DNA of 39,112 nucleotides from Bacteroidota bacterium. GTDB taxonomy: Bacteria > Bacteroidota > Ignavibacteria > UBA10030 > UBA8401. The notes under the pieces were generated by a model that did no database searches, had not been told where the DNA came from, and was given only the letters and a program-made list of their open reading frames with translations. Below, piece after piece: positions 16,036 through 23,131 of this stretch. The first letter of the stretch is position 1. Every line of letters begins with the position of its first letter. The position numbers and the translations under genes were made by a program. The DNA is taken from NCBI GenBank assembly GCA_019455105.1, contig JACFMZ010000015.1, positions 1 through 39,112 of the forward strand. Direction: 5' to 3'.

Positions 16036-16235
16036 TCTGCACGATTGAATATGACAAGCCGGAACCGGGATTGAAGCAAATAGTCCGCAGTGATACCGGT
16101 GAAATTGTGGACACAATGGAAATGACCGGTGAAGAAATGCAAGGTGAACTATCAATCGGTGAGAACGGCGATCTGCAGTTACCTGATCCACCAAAAGAAG
16201 AAGGAAATACGGATGAGTCTCCGACCGAAGAATGA
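16032..16235 (+). CDS. Acidic 67-residue hypothetical protein
   Basis: Starts at a GTG whose last bases overlap the previous stop (GTGA). Very acidic, with a beta-rich start (MICTIEYDKPEPGLKQIVRS) and a disordered Glu/Pro-rich tail. It overlaps the next gene by 23 bases. Function unknown. Confidence 0.45.
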   Translation: MICTIEYDKPEPGLKQIVRSDTGEIVDTMEMTGEEMQGELSIGENGDLQLPDPPKEEGNTDESPTEE

Positions 16236-16497
16236 TGTGTATTCCAATGATAAATCGAGTGCGCTGAATTCAACAAAAGCGCAACTCGATTTTATCCGGG
16301 CAAATATGAAATGGCTGGCAAGAGTTGATAAAAATGGAACGCATGCAAAATTCATTCAGGAAGTTGGTCCGGTAGAAGGGATGCAGGATTGGGAACGAGC
16401 GAAGATAGAAAAGATTTATGAAATGGTGTGGAAGGGTTACGAGATGCCGGCAGTAAACGAACACGTTGACAAAAAACGAAAAGGATTGAGGTATTAA
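16213..16497 (+). CDS. 94-residue hypothetical protein
   Basis: I place the start at the ATG at 16213 (MSLRPKNDVYSNDKSSALNS), which has AAGGAAA upstream; the longer frame is the shadow of the previous gene. The middle KAQLDFIRANMKWLARVDKN and DWERAKIEKIYEMVWKGYEM is helical and Trp-rich. It is a small accessory protein of unknown role. Confidence 0.5.
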   Translation: MSLRPKNDVYSNDKSSALNSTKAQLDFIRANMKWLARVDKNGTHAKFIQEVGPVEGMQDWERAKIEKIYEMVWKGYEMPAVNEHVDKKRKGLRY

Positions 16498-16608
16498 ATG
16501 ATTAAGAATTACAATCAGACGTTTTTTGAGCGTTTGAAAGAATCAAAATTCAAACAACACAGTGCTTTGCGCTCGGGCGGGATTTTGAAAAACAAATGTT
16601 CAACTTAA
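16498..16608 (+). CDS. 36-residue small protein
   Basis: ATG directly follows the previous TAA. Product begins MIKNYNQTFFERLKESKFKQ and ends KNKCST; basic. No strong ribosome site, so only coupling to the gene before supports it. Confidence 0.35.
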   Translation: MIKNYNQTFFERLKESKFKQHSALRSGGILKNKCST

Positions 16609-16871
16609 AAACAAAATTTGATATGAAAAAAGAATGTTCAATTAACCAATGCACCCCGCCTGACGCAAAACACTTGTTGGCGGATAGTGCTTTCGTAGAA
16701 GGTGATAAAATAGCTTGGTCAGCTATTGTCAACGGTAAAGTAGTTCGTCTTAAAGGTGATGTTTCTTCAATTGTTGGCGAAACTATGTGTTGTATCGGTA
16801 AATGTGTTGCAACTGGTAACTGGTGGCGTGATTATGTTTCAATTCACGACAAGTCTATTAGTCGGTTGTAG
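16596..16871 (+). CDS. 91-residue cysteine-containing hypothetical protein
   Basis: Overlaps the end of the small gene before it; an internal ATG at 16623 (MKKECSINQ) is also possible. WSAIVNGKVVRLKGDVSSIV and MCCIGKCVATGNWWRDYVSI suggest a small beta-barrel-like fold with scattered cysteines. No family recognised. It is the last gene of the early series. Confidence 0.4.
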   Translation: MFNLKTKFDMKKECSINQCTPPDAKHLLADSAFVEGDKIAWSAIVNGKVVRLKGDVSSIVGETMCCIGKCVATGNWWRDYVSIHDKSISRL

Positions 16872-17192
16872 CATTTCCGCCAATGAATATCCAAAAATAA
16901 TGTCTCAAATTCGTATGGAAGCGGAAATTCCATAAACTAAGTTATTGAATAATAAAGCAAATATTAAGTAGACCTCTTATTTACTTTGTAGTGCGGACAT
17001 AATTAATTGAATCTAAAAGACTTAAAAAAAACATGGGACAGAAAATAATATCTCACCTGATTACAAAAGTAGAGTTCCAATCAATGTTTGCAATATATTT
17101 TCTGATTTGTATCTACAAAAAAATAAAGTCTCTATATATATACACACACATGAATGCGTTTGCATACATGAACATTCATCTATCGGAACACC
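16872..17192. other. Non-coding A+T-rich spacer
   Basis: This 320-base stretch has no convincing gene. It holds an alternating TA/CA tract (about 17132-17150) and a 7-bp inverted repeat, ATGAATG at 17150-17156 with CATTCAT at 17173-17179. It probably contains the start of the transcript for the HNH gene, but I find no promoter good enough to place. Confidence 0.5.
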
Positions 17193-17777
17193 ATGCCACG
17201 CGACAAGAACCTAAGAAAAAAATATTACCAAGAGCTTTGTGAAAGAGATGGTGAGCGGTGCAGAATATGTGGAAGGACACAACCCGAAGTATACTTGGAA
17301 GTCGATCATAAAAATGGAAAAAAGGACGACAATCACCTTGAGAACCTTCAGTTATTATGCCGGAATGATAACAGAAAAAAGAATCCTCGAGGAAAAGGAA
17401 AAGGGAATATTGTAAAACGCAGAGTGATCTCGCTGCAGTCATTTAATGAGATCATGGACAGCAGTCGTATGTCTCCGGAGATGGCAAAGAACAAACAAGC
17501 GGAGCCAAAATTCAGGCATTGGTTGTACAGAAAAATAAGTGATAACGGACCAATGACAGTGCAACAAGTTGTAAACTCCGGTGCAGAATATGCAGGATGC
17601 AGCACCCATGCAATAAGAACAAACTATCTTCCTAAATGTACTAGTGAAGAAGGAATATTCAGGATATATCATGATGAAGAAAAAGGGAAAAATTTGGTTG
17701 CATTCAGGAATGCAGAAGCGATCGGAGTATTTGCAGATGCTATTGATGTAGAAATACTTGATGAAAGGAACGATTAA
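17193..17777 (+). CDS. HNH-family endonuclease with C-terminal winged-helix-like domain
   Basis: A 194-residue protein. The N-terminal HNH module carries CRIC, EVDHKNGKKDDNHLENLQLL and LCRNDNRKK: first H and middle N are present, the second Cys pair is incomplete, and the final H of the motif is N, as in HNN variants. The C-terminal part (RHWLYRKISDNGPMTVQQVV, GAEYAGCSTHAIRTNYLPKC) looks like a DNA-binding domain. A second copy of that part survives at 18298. HNH proteins near terminase genes are known to support cos cleavage in HK97-like phages; a homing role is the alternative. Confidence 0.75.
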   Translation: MPRDKNLRKKYYQELCERDGERCRICGRTQPEVYLEVDHKNGKKDDNHLENLQLLCRNDNRKKNPRGKGKGNIVKRRVISLQSFNEIMDSSRMSPEMAKNKQAEPKFRHWLYRKISDNGPMTVQQVVNSGAEYAGCSTHAIRTNYLPKCTSEEGIFRIYHDEEKGKNLVAFRNAEAIGVFADAIDVEILDERND

Positions 17778-17779
17778 AA

Positions 17780-18304
17780 ATGCCTGATTTTACGCTTAAA
17801 TCTGTGGAAGAAGCCGCAATGAAAGCTGCTGTATCTGCACTGAACAAAATGGCAAAGCGTCTTATTACAGTTATGTCGCGCCGATTGAGAGAGAAGTATG
17901 ATATCAAGAAACGTGATCTTGATGCAAACTTCTCTATTCAAAAAGCTACAGCAAAGAATCCAATTGCAGTTCTTTTTGTTTATGGTGAGCGAATATCTTT
18001 ATCAGCATTCAATCCCAAGAAAACAAAGATTGGCGTTCAAGTAACTATAGTTCGAGGTAAGCCGGTCATGATCAAGGGAGTATTTGTAGGGAGAAGAAAA
18101 GTAGGATCACTTGGATCAATTGGCAGTAAAGATGTATTTGAAAGAAAAGGGAAAGAACGATTACCTATTAAATCTGTAGCCGGACCAAACATTGCAGATC
18201 TTGTACGTTCCAAAGAAATCACTGAATTAATTACAACAACATTTAACATGGACTATGAGAAGTTATTCCAAAGTGAGTTTAAGTATTACAGTTCAAAGGT
18301 CTAG
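17780..18304 (+). CDS. Minor tail protein Z-like
   Basis: A 174-residue protein. AAVSALNKMAKRLITVMSRR, YDIKKRDLDANFSI, ISLSAFNPKKTKIGVQVTIV, GSKDVFERKGKERLPIKSVA and GPNIADLV follow the prophage minor tail protein Z (GpZ) pattern. In lambda, GpZ helps complete the tail before joining to heads. Its usual place is between head-joining and tail-tube genes; here it lies upstream of the terminase between HNH genes, so it looks displaced. Confidence 0.75.
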   Translation: MPDFTLKSVEEAAMKAAVSALNKMAKRLITVMSRRLREKYDIKKRDLDANFSIQKATAKNPIAVLFVYGERISLSAFNPKKTKIGVQVTIVRGKPVMIKGVFVGRRKVGSLGSIGSKDVFERKGKERLPIKSVAGPNIADLVRSKEITELITTTFNMDYEKLFQSEFKYYSSKV

Positions 18305-18369
18305 CAGGAGCTGAACGAGCGAACTGCAGCACGTATGCTATTCGTACAAACTATCTACCTAAATGCAAC
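18298..18369 (+). pseudogene. Remnant of a duplicated HNH-gene C-terminal domain
   Basis: The frame starting near 18298 reads GLAGAERANCSTYAIRTNYL followed by PKC, matching residues of the HNH protein at 17193 (GAEYAGCSTHAIRTNYLPKC); the DNA is also similar over some 60 bases. It begins at the end of the tail protein gene and is in frame, without a stop, with the ATG of the next HNH gene at 18382. It looks like what remained after the HNH-type gene inserted into, or replaced, a second copy. Confidence 0.75.
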
Positions 18370-18381
18370 GGGAGAACAACA

Positions 18382-18900
18382 ATGAATAAAAACACTGCAA
18401 TCATTGGGGAAATATTCAATAACTGGAAGGTTATCAATTATAACAAAAGCAATAGTAATGGTGATGCTTTATGGAATGTTCAATGCGTTACGTGCGGTAA
18501 TATACATCATGCCCCAATGAAAGTTGGTCAGTTTAGAAACGGTAGGCCTAGATGTTTTACATGTCGTCCAATAAAAATCAAACATACGATGTCGCAAGAG
18601 CAATTGAATAAATGCAGGCATGGATTAAAGCGTAAATACATTAAAGAATATTATGCTTGGCAAGGAATGAAACAACGTTGTTTGAATCCTAATGACGCTA
18701 AATATTATTTATATGGTAAACGAGGAATTACAGTATGCGATAGATGGATAGATTCATTCAAATGTTTTCTCGATGATGTTGGTCCAGCACCAAGTAGAGC
18801 ACATTCGATTGATAGAATTAATGGCAATGGTAATTATGAAAAGAACAATGTTCGATGGGCAACGATTGAAGAACAGAATTCACATCTTGCTCGACATTGA
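18382..18900 (+). CDS. Phage HNH homing-type protein (copy 1)
   Basis: A 172-residue protein with an N-terminal zinc ribbon (CVTCGN ... CFTC) and the widespread phage HNH core: YYAWQGMKQRCLNPNDAKYY, YGKRGITVCDRWIDSFKCFL, and HSIDRINGNGNYEKNNVRWA. The last block carries the catalytic-type H and N residues. It is paralogous to the protein at 19428. GGGAG lies about a dozen bases upstream. Probably a free-standing homing endonuclease or a packaging-associated nickase. Confidence 0.8.
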   Translation: MNKNTAIIGEIFNNWKVINYNKSNSNGDALWNVQCVTCGNIHHAPMKVGQFRNGRPRCFTCRPIKIKHTMSQEQLNKCRHGLKRKYIKEYYAWQGMKQRCLNPNDAKYYLYGKRGITVCDRWIDSFKCFLDDVGPAPSRAHSIDRINGNGNYEKNNVRWATIEEQNSHLARH

Positions 18901-19011
18901 TAGGTTCTTCCTACGTTTTTGAGATCGGGTGCGTCTCGACCGCAAAAACTTTTTAGTCACAACAAAAAAAATCACCCATTCCGTTCCATAAGCATTTTGA
19001 TGAAAAATTTG

Positions 19012-19040
19012 TTGACATATTTCCTTATGAGTATTAAATT
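19012..19040 (+). promoter_or_regulatory. Promoter of the packaging/late operon leader
   Basis: TTGACA (19012-19017), a 17-base spacer and TAAATT (19035-19040; 4 of 6 consensus) predict transcription starting near 19047, directly before the competing hairpins. Confidence 0.6.
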
Positions 19041-19059
19041 ACCGCTGTCTGAAATACAA

Positions 19060-19106
19060 AGCGGTATCCCGCTCCCGTTGAAAGCGGACTTTTTATTTTT
19101 ACGGGA
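19060..19106 (+). promoter_or_regulatory. Attenuator-like competing hairpins
   Basis: AGCGG (19060-19064) can pair with CCGCT (19069-19073) across a 4-base loop, or CCGCT can instead pair with a second AGCGG (19083-19087) that is followed by ACTTTTTATTTTT, a terminator shape. The pairings exclude each other. A further pairing, TCCCGT (19073-19078) with ACGGGA (19101-19106), would enclose the U-tract in a loop. This is the arrangement of a transcription attenuator; the controlling signal is unknown. Confidence 0.6.
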
Positions 19107-19117
19107 CACAATTAATT

Positions 19118-19195
19118 GGGACAACTCTCCCGTTTCCGCGAGGAACGGGGTGCTTCTTTGTAGGCACAGACAAGAGTTGTCCCGTTTTTATTTTA
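19118..19195 (+). ncRNA. Three-way-junction leader RNA ending in a U-tract
   Basis: P1 is a perfect 11-bp helix, GGGACAACTCT (19118-19128) with AGAGTTGTCCC (19173-19183), followed by GTTTTTATTTT. Inside, P2 is CCCGTTTCC/GGAACGGG (19129-19137 with 19142-19149; one bulged U) closed by a GCGA (GNRA) tetraloop. P3 is GTGCTT/AGGCAC (19150-19155 with 19162-19167). CGGGACA at 19102-19108 could capture the 3' strand of P1, so the P1 terminator may itself be switchable. No known riboswitch family is recognised. Confidence 0.7.
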
Positions 19196-19221
19196 ACCGT
19201 CTAAACTACAAAGGAGGCACT

Positions 19222-19428
19222 ATGCCTAAAGCCCGCAATTTCTCTCCAAAACGAGTTGCAGAAGTACTGCATAAACTCGACATCATAGAAATCAATCTCA
19301 AATCCGTCTGGACGGAGTTGGTAACCGGAAAGCGGGAGCCATTTTCAATTTCCACAAAAGAAAAGGTGCTCAATGCTCGGATCCAAGCCGAAGAAATTCA
19401 GCAGATGTTTGGAAGGAGAGTGATATAA
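19222..19428 (+). CDS. 68-residue hypothetical protein at the head of the packaging operon
   Basis: The ATG at 19222 has the best ribosome site of the window (AAGGAGG, seven bases upstream), so I start here rather than at the longer open frame. MPKARNFSPKRVAEVLHKLD and ISTKEKVLNARIQAEEIQQM suggest two or three helices, basic at the N-terminus. No family recognised. It is coupled to the following HNH gene by a one-base overlap (TAATG). Confidence 0.65.
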   Translation: MPKARNFSPKRVAEVLHKLDIIEINLKSVWTELVTGKREPFSISTKEKVLNARIQAEEIQQMFGRRVI

Positions 19429-19937
19429 TGGGAGATGCAAGAAAAGATTTAACCGGAATGCAATTCGGAAGATTAAAAGTAATAAAATATCATAGCACGA
19501 AAGGGCGCAATGCTCATTGGCTTTGCAAGTGTTTTTGTGGAATAGAAAAAATTGTGAATGGAGTCAAATTAAGAAATGGACATACGAAGTCATGCGGTTG
19601 TTTACAAAAAGAAATCGTTCAAACATTGTTTCAAAAACATGGTGACACAAAAAATAAAAAACCAACATCAGAATATAGATGTTGGGATGGGATGATCCAA
19701 CGATGTTATAATCCAAAGTCGGGAAGTTTTCAATATTACGGGGCAAGAGGAATTAAAGTATGTCAAAAATGGAAAAAGTCATTTGAAAACTTTCTAAAAG
19801 ATATGGGACGAAAGCCAACAAGAAATCATTCTATTGATCGCATTAATCCCGATGGTGATTATGATCCCGATAATTGTCGTTGGGTAACACATCATGATCA
19901 AAGAATAAATCAAAGACGCATGAAAGTAAATGCCTGA
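19428..19937 (+). CDS. Phage HNH homing-type protein (copy 2)
   Basis: A 169-residue paralogue of the protein at 18382. The N-terminus has the common MGDARKDLTGMQFGRLKVIK opening and a zinc ribbon (CKCFCG ... SCGC). The core reads YRCWDGMIQRCYNPKSGSFQ, YGARGIKVCQKW, and HSIDRINPDGDYDPDNCRWV. Its end overlaps the small terminase start by 8 bases. HNH genes directly beside the terminase are a recurring part of packaging machinery in cos phages; homing is an alternative. Confidence 0.85.
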   Translation: MGDARKDLTGMQFGRLKVIKYHSTKGRNAHWLCKCFCGIEKIVNGVKLRNGHTKSCGCLQKEIVQTLFQKHGDTKNKKPTSEYRCWDGMIQRCYNPKSGSFQYYGARGIKVCQKWKKSFENFLKDMGRKPTRNHSIDRINPDGDYDPDNCRWVTHHDQRINQRRMKVNA

Positions 19938-20739
19938 AGAAAAACAAAAAAAACTCTTAACACAACAACAATTTCAGTCAGTATTCGGATATGAATTAGG
20001 GGAAGTCCAGCGCCTTTTAAAATTCGGATTACCTCACGAAATCTTTTCCGGAAAAAAGTATTACGATCTTATTCATGTAGGTCAATGGTTGCGCTCACAT
20101 TGGATGGCGGGTTATCGTTCATTGGAGCAAATGGCAGAATTATTTGGCGTTGAACCGCGCACAATCACAAAATTTGTGAATGAATTCGGAATGCCAAAAG
20201 TGGCAAACGGACTCTATCGAATCAAAGATTGCGTTCAATGGCGGGAGAAATATCTCAACAAAAAGATAAAAGAGATATTAGCAGGCGGTGAAGGTGGATT
20301 ATCGGCACGTCAGCGCTTGAATAAAGCGAAAGCAATTCGTGAAGAATACAAACAAGCACTCGATGAACGTACACTCATTCGCATCGATGAAGTAATGCCG
20401 GTATTCGAAGAAGCATTAAAAATAATGAAACAACGCTTAACAGTGCTTCCGCGTCGTGCAGCGCCGATGATGGAAGGGACCGAAACAAACGCAGAGCGCG
20501 AAGAAATTTTACGGAATAATATCAATGAGATCCTTACAGAACTTGCCGGAACTCCGGACGCCCTACGCAGCGTGGCAGAATCTGCTCGAGAACATTTTGC
20601 CGAAAGTATTTCAGATGTTGAACCCGCCCAGAAAAATGACAGTAACAGAGTGGGCAGAAGAAAATCGGCAAATGGTAAGCGAAAGCGGAGCGCCCGAACC
20701 GGGAAAATATCGAAGCGATCGCGCACCGTATCAAAGTGA
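19930..20739 (+). CDS. Terminase small subunit, Nu1-like
   Basis: A 269-residue protein. Two HTH-like segments are seen: TQQQFQSVFGYELGEVQRLL near 11-30, and SLEQMAELFGVEPRTITKFV near 62-81. A long helical region follows (ARQRLNKAKAIREEYKQALD and onward), with the VMPVFEEALKIMKQRLTVLP stretch typical of Nu1/GpNU1-type small terminases. It recognises the packaging site and recruits the large subunit. The last 35 residues are strongly basic (VGRRKSANGKRKRSARTGKI) and are encoded in a second frame of the large-subunit gene, which overlaps by up to 215 bases. Confidence 0.8.
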   Translation: MPEEKQKKLLTQQQFQSVFGYELGEVQRLLKFGLPHEIFSGKKYYDLIHVGQWLRSHWMAGYRSLEQMAELFGVEPRTITKFVNEFGMPKVANGLYRIKDCVQWREKYLNKKIKEILAGGEGGLSARQRLNKAKAIREEYKQALDERTLIRIDEVMPVFEEALKIMKQRLTVLPRRAAPMMEGTETNAEREEILRNNINEILTELAGTPDALRSVAESAREHFAESISDVEPAQKNDSNRVGRRKSANGKRKRSARTGKISKRSRTVSK

Positions 20740-22543
20740 GCCGCAGAATGTTTTTCTCGATCCATCGATTGAAGAAATCACATTCATGTGGGCGTCGCGC
20801 CTCGGTAAAACCACGATCATTGAAAATATTCTCGGCTATTCAATCGATCAGGATCCGTATCCGATGATGACGATTCACGAAACAGACAAGAAAGCAAAAT
20901 ATTGGAGCAAGATATCTTTGCAGCCATTGATTGATGCCTGCCCGGTATTGTATGGAAAAGTAGCCGATGCAAAAACACGATCCGGAGATAACGAAATACT
21001 GATGAAAACATTTCCATTAGGATATTGGGTTGGCGGCGGAGCGAACACGCCGAACACATTTCGCGGATACAATGCGCGTTGTGTAGCGTTCGATGAAGTG
21101 GATGGCTATCCGCCGAGTGCCGGTCAGGAAGGTGATCCGATAGATCTTGGAAGAAGAAGAGCTGCAAACTATCTCAATCGAAAATTTATCTACACCAGCA
21201 CTCCCACAACAAGGGAAGTATCACGGATAGAACAATTGTGGAATGAATCCGATCAACGACATTATTTCGTGCCGTGCCCGCACTGCGGAGAAATGCAGAT
21301 ACTGATATTTGGTCCGCGCTCGCAATTCGCAAAGTACACAACCGGATACCTAAAATTCGATACCAAAGGAAAAGAAGTAAAACGTGCAGTCTATGTATGC
21401 ACGGCGTGCAAAAATGAGATTGCGGAGAAACATAAACTGTGGATGTTAAAGCGCGGCGAATGGCGAAGGATGCGCATGGAAGTAAAACATCATGCAGGAT
21501 TTCAACTCAATTGGTTATACTCGCCGTGGGTATCGTGGCGGGAAATCGTTGCAGAATTTTTGAAAGCAGAAAAGCGATCAGAAAAATATCAAGTGTGGGT
21601 AAACACAGCGCTCGGTGAAACATTTGTCGATACGATCAATCACCAATTCGACGACGACGAGCTGATGAAACGCCGGGAACAATACGAAAAGATTCCTGCC
21701 GGCGTTGTGATCATGACAATTGGTGTCGATGTTCAAGATGATCGTTTGGAAGCAACGGTATGGGGATTCGGCAAAGGTGAAGAAATGTGGTTCATCGAAC
21801 ACGGAGTCATCAGCGGATCACCGGAAGACGAAACAACGTGGAACATGCTCGATCAATTCATTCTCAAAGAGCGAAAATATGAGAATGGTTTTATAGCACG
21901 ATATGGTAAAGTCGGTGGAATACTTGCTGTTGCAATTGATACCGGCGGACATTATACCGGACAGGTCAATGCGTATGTAGCACATCGAAAAGCGCATCGA
22001 TTTCTCTCCATCAAAGGTGCATCGCGTCCGCAAAAGGATTTTGTTGTCATCACACGCACAAAGAAAAAGCGGTCACAGCTCATACTTGTAGACACATTTC
22101 AGGGAAAGAAGAAGATCTATCACCGGTTGACGGTGAAAAGAGAAATTGACGACGAAAAACGTCCTCTCCCGACACCGCAATACATGCACTTCAATATGTC
22201 CTGTACGCGTGAATGGTTTGATCAATTGATAGCGGAACAGATAAAAATAAAAAAGGTCGATGGACATCCGAAACAGGTATTCGAATTACCGTCCGGAAAG
22301 CGCAACGAAGCTCTCGACTGTGCCGATTACGCTCTCGCTGCACTCCACGCAATTGTTCCCGGCGGAAGCAAGAACATCGATCCATTCATTGACCGGCTTT
22401 CAGACACATTACGATTCAAAATGCAATCGGTAGTCGTAACAGAATCGGGAGAAAGTGAGAACGCACCGGAAGCGCAGATGCAGCCAAAATTTCAAGCGCA
22501 GCCGAAGAAAAATCGCATCGATCAAATAAAGATTAAAATATAA
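20525..22543 (+). CDS. Terminase large subunit, lambda GpA type
   Basis: A 672-residue protein. N-terminal PPRKMTVTEWAEENR is the family opening. The Walker A-like ASRLGKT spans 90-96, Walker B is CVAFDEVD (186-193), zinc cysteines are C251/C254 and C292/C295, and the nuclease domain starts at IGVDVQDDRLEATVWGFGKG (D402). It cuts and translocates phage DNA into proheads. The first ATG (20525) gives the usual length before EWA. ATGs at 20615 and 20636 are later options, but all overlap the small-subunit frame. GpA-type enzymes usually imply cos packaging. Confidence 0.95.
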   Translation: MRSLQNLPELRTPYAAWQNLLENILPKVFQMLNPPRKMTVTEWAEENRQMVSESGAPEPGKYRSDRAPYQSEPQNVFLDPSIEEITFMWASRLGKTTIIENILGYSIDQDPYPMMTIHETDKKAKYWSKISLQPLIDACPVLYGKVADAKTRSGDNEILMKTFPLGYWVGGGANTPNTFRGYNARCVAFDEVDGYPPSAGQEGDPIDLGRRRAANYLNRKFIYTSTPTTREVSRIEQLWNESDQRHYFVPCPHCGEMQILIFGPRSQFAKYTTGYLKFDTKGKEVKRAVYVCTACKNEIAEKHKLWMLKRGEWRRMRMEVKHHAGFQLNWLYSPWVSWREIVAEFLKAEKRSEKYQVWVNTALGETFVDTINHQFDDDELMKRREQYEKIPAGVVIMTIGVDVQDDRLEATVWGFGKGEEMWFIEHGVISGSPEDETTWNMLDQFILKERKYENGFIARYGKVGGILAVAIDTGGHYTGQVNAYVAHRKAHRFLSIKGASRPQKDFVVITRTKKKRSQLILVDTFQGKKKIYHRLTVKREIDDEKRPLPTPQYMHFNMSCTREWFDQLIAEQIKIKKVDGHPKQVFELPSGKRNEALDCADYALAALHAIVPGGSKNIDPFIDRLSDTLRFKMQSVVVTESGESENAPEAQMQPKFQAQPKKNRIDQIKIKI

Positions 22544-22785
22544 TGAGCGATCTTAATCTAAAAAAAGAACATATTTGGTTTACGGAAAAAAACTCTCAAC
22601 TCTTACGCGATTATGCAGACAGAACGAATACCAATGTCACACATGCTGCCAATAAATTAATCAGTATGATCGCGAAAATGGAGGAAAAAATCGAAGTCAC
22701 ACTTAAACAGACGGAAATTGAAGTGAAAGAGAACAAGAAACCGTTGCGGTTTAGGAAAAACATGTCATTTTCGATAAAAATTTGA
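22543..22785 (+). CDS. 80-residue protein, possibly ribbon-helix-helix
   Basis: Starts within the terminase stop (TAATG). FTEKNSQLLRDYADRTNTNV followed by THAANKLISMIAKMEEKIEV has the strand-helix-helix form of Arc/MetJ-type small DNA-binding proteins; the tail is Lys-rich. Such genes sometimes sit between terminase and portal, where lambda has gpW. Function uncertain. Confidence 0.5.
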   Translation: MSDLNLKKEHIWFTEKNSQLLRDYADRTNTNVTHAANKLISMIAKMEEKIEVTLKQTEIEVKENKKPLRFRKNMSFSIKI

Positions 22786-22904
22786 GAGCATTATTAAAAA
22801 TTTTAATATTTGAATTTCAAATTTATGGTGATGGACAAAGATTAGGTTTCAACACATTTACAGTTATTCAAGATGATCCATTGAAGTACGACAAACCGTT
22901 GTAA
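22782..22904 (+). CDS. Possible 40-residue protein with TTG start
   Basis: The TTG at 22782 overlaps the previous stop (TTGA), and the frame reads LRALLKILIFEFQIYGDGQR then LGFNTFTVIQDDPLKYDKPL before TAA. The residues look protein-like rather than random. It may be a coupled small gene or the frameshifted tail of the gene before it. No ribosome site. Confidence 0.3.
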   Translation: MRALLKILIFEFQIYGDGQRLGFNTFTVIQDDPLKYDKPL

Positions 22905-22911
22905 CAATTCT

Positions 22912-22933
22912 ACCCGCTTCGGCGGGTTTTTTA
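22912..22933 (+). terminator. Intrinsic terminator after the terminase genes
   Basis: ACCCGC (22912-22917), UUCG loop, GCGGGT (22922-22927), then a T run. It closes the packaging transcript before the head operon. Confidence 0.92.
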
Positions 22934-23131
22934 TTTCCTCCCGTTTCCCTAAACAATTCCACTTTCTCATCATTCATTTTGAAGTATTTTGTAGTATACA
23001 AACTAATATAAATATGTTAGTTTTGTAGTGAACAGTTTCTCCCTGTTTGGCGCGGAGTGGACGATCTCCTCCCGAGTCGCCCACACTCCGCGATCTTTAA
23101 CAGGACAAACGAGAATTCACAACAAAACATA
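22934..23131 (+). promoter_or_regulatory. Leader of the head operon
   Basis: An A+T-rich stretch with an inverted repeat TTTGTA-GTA-TACAAA (22988-23002), a TATAAA box just after it, and TAGTTTTG further on. Because a strong terminator stands before it, a promoter is expected here, but I cannot choose a -35 box. Confidence 0.4.

Larger units (their letters stand above)
18901..19221 (+). other. Non-coding leader before the packaging operon
   Basis: This 320-base stretch has a frame open through it, but no codon pattern or homology supports coding. It carries a promoter (19012-19040), an attenuator-like set of competing hairpins (19060-19106), a three-way-junction RNA with a U-tract (19118-19195), and the AAGGAGG ribosome site for the gene at 19222. 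The cos site may also lie here. Confidence 0.75.

Noticed and set aside
17033..17242. Open frame of 69 codons in the A+T-rich spacer
   Set aside because: No ribosome site, hydrophobic low-complexity content from the TA/CA tract, and overlap with the well-supported HNH start.
18919..19221. Upstream extension of the 68-residue gene at 19222
   Set aside because: The extension translates the structured leader, lacks protein character, and the ATG at 19222 has an excellent ribosome site.
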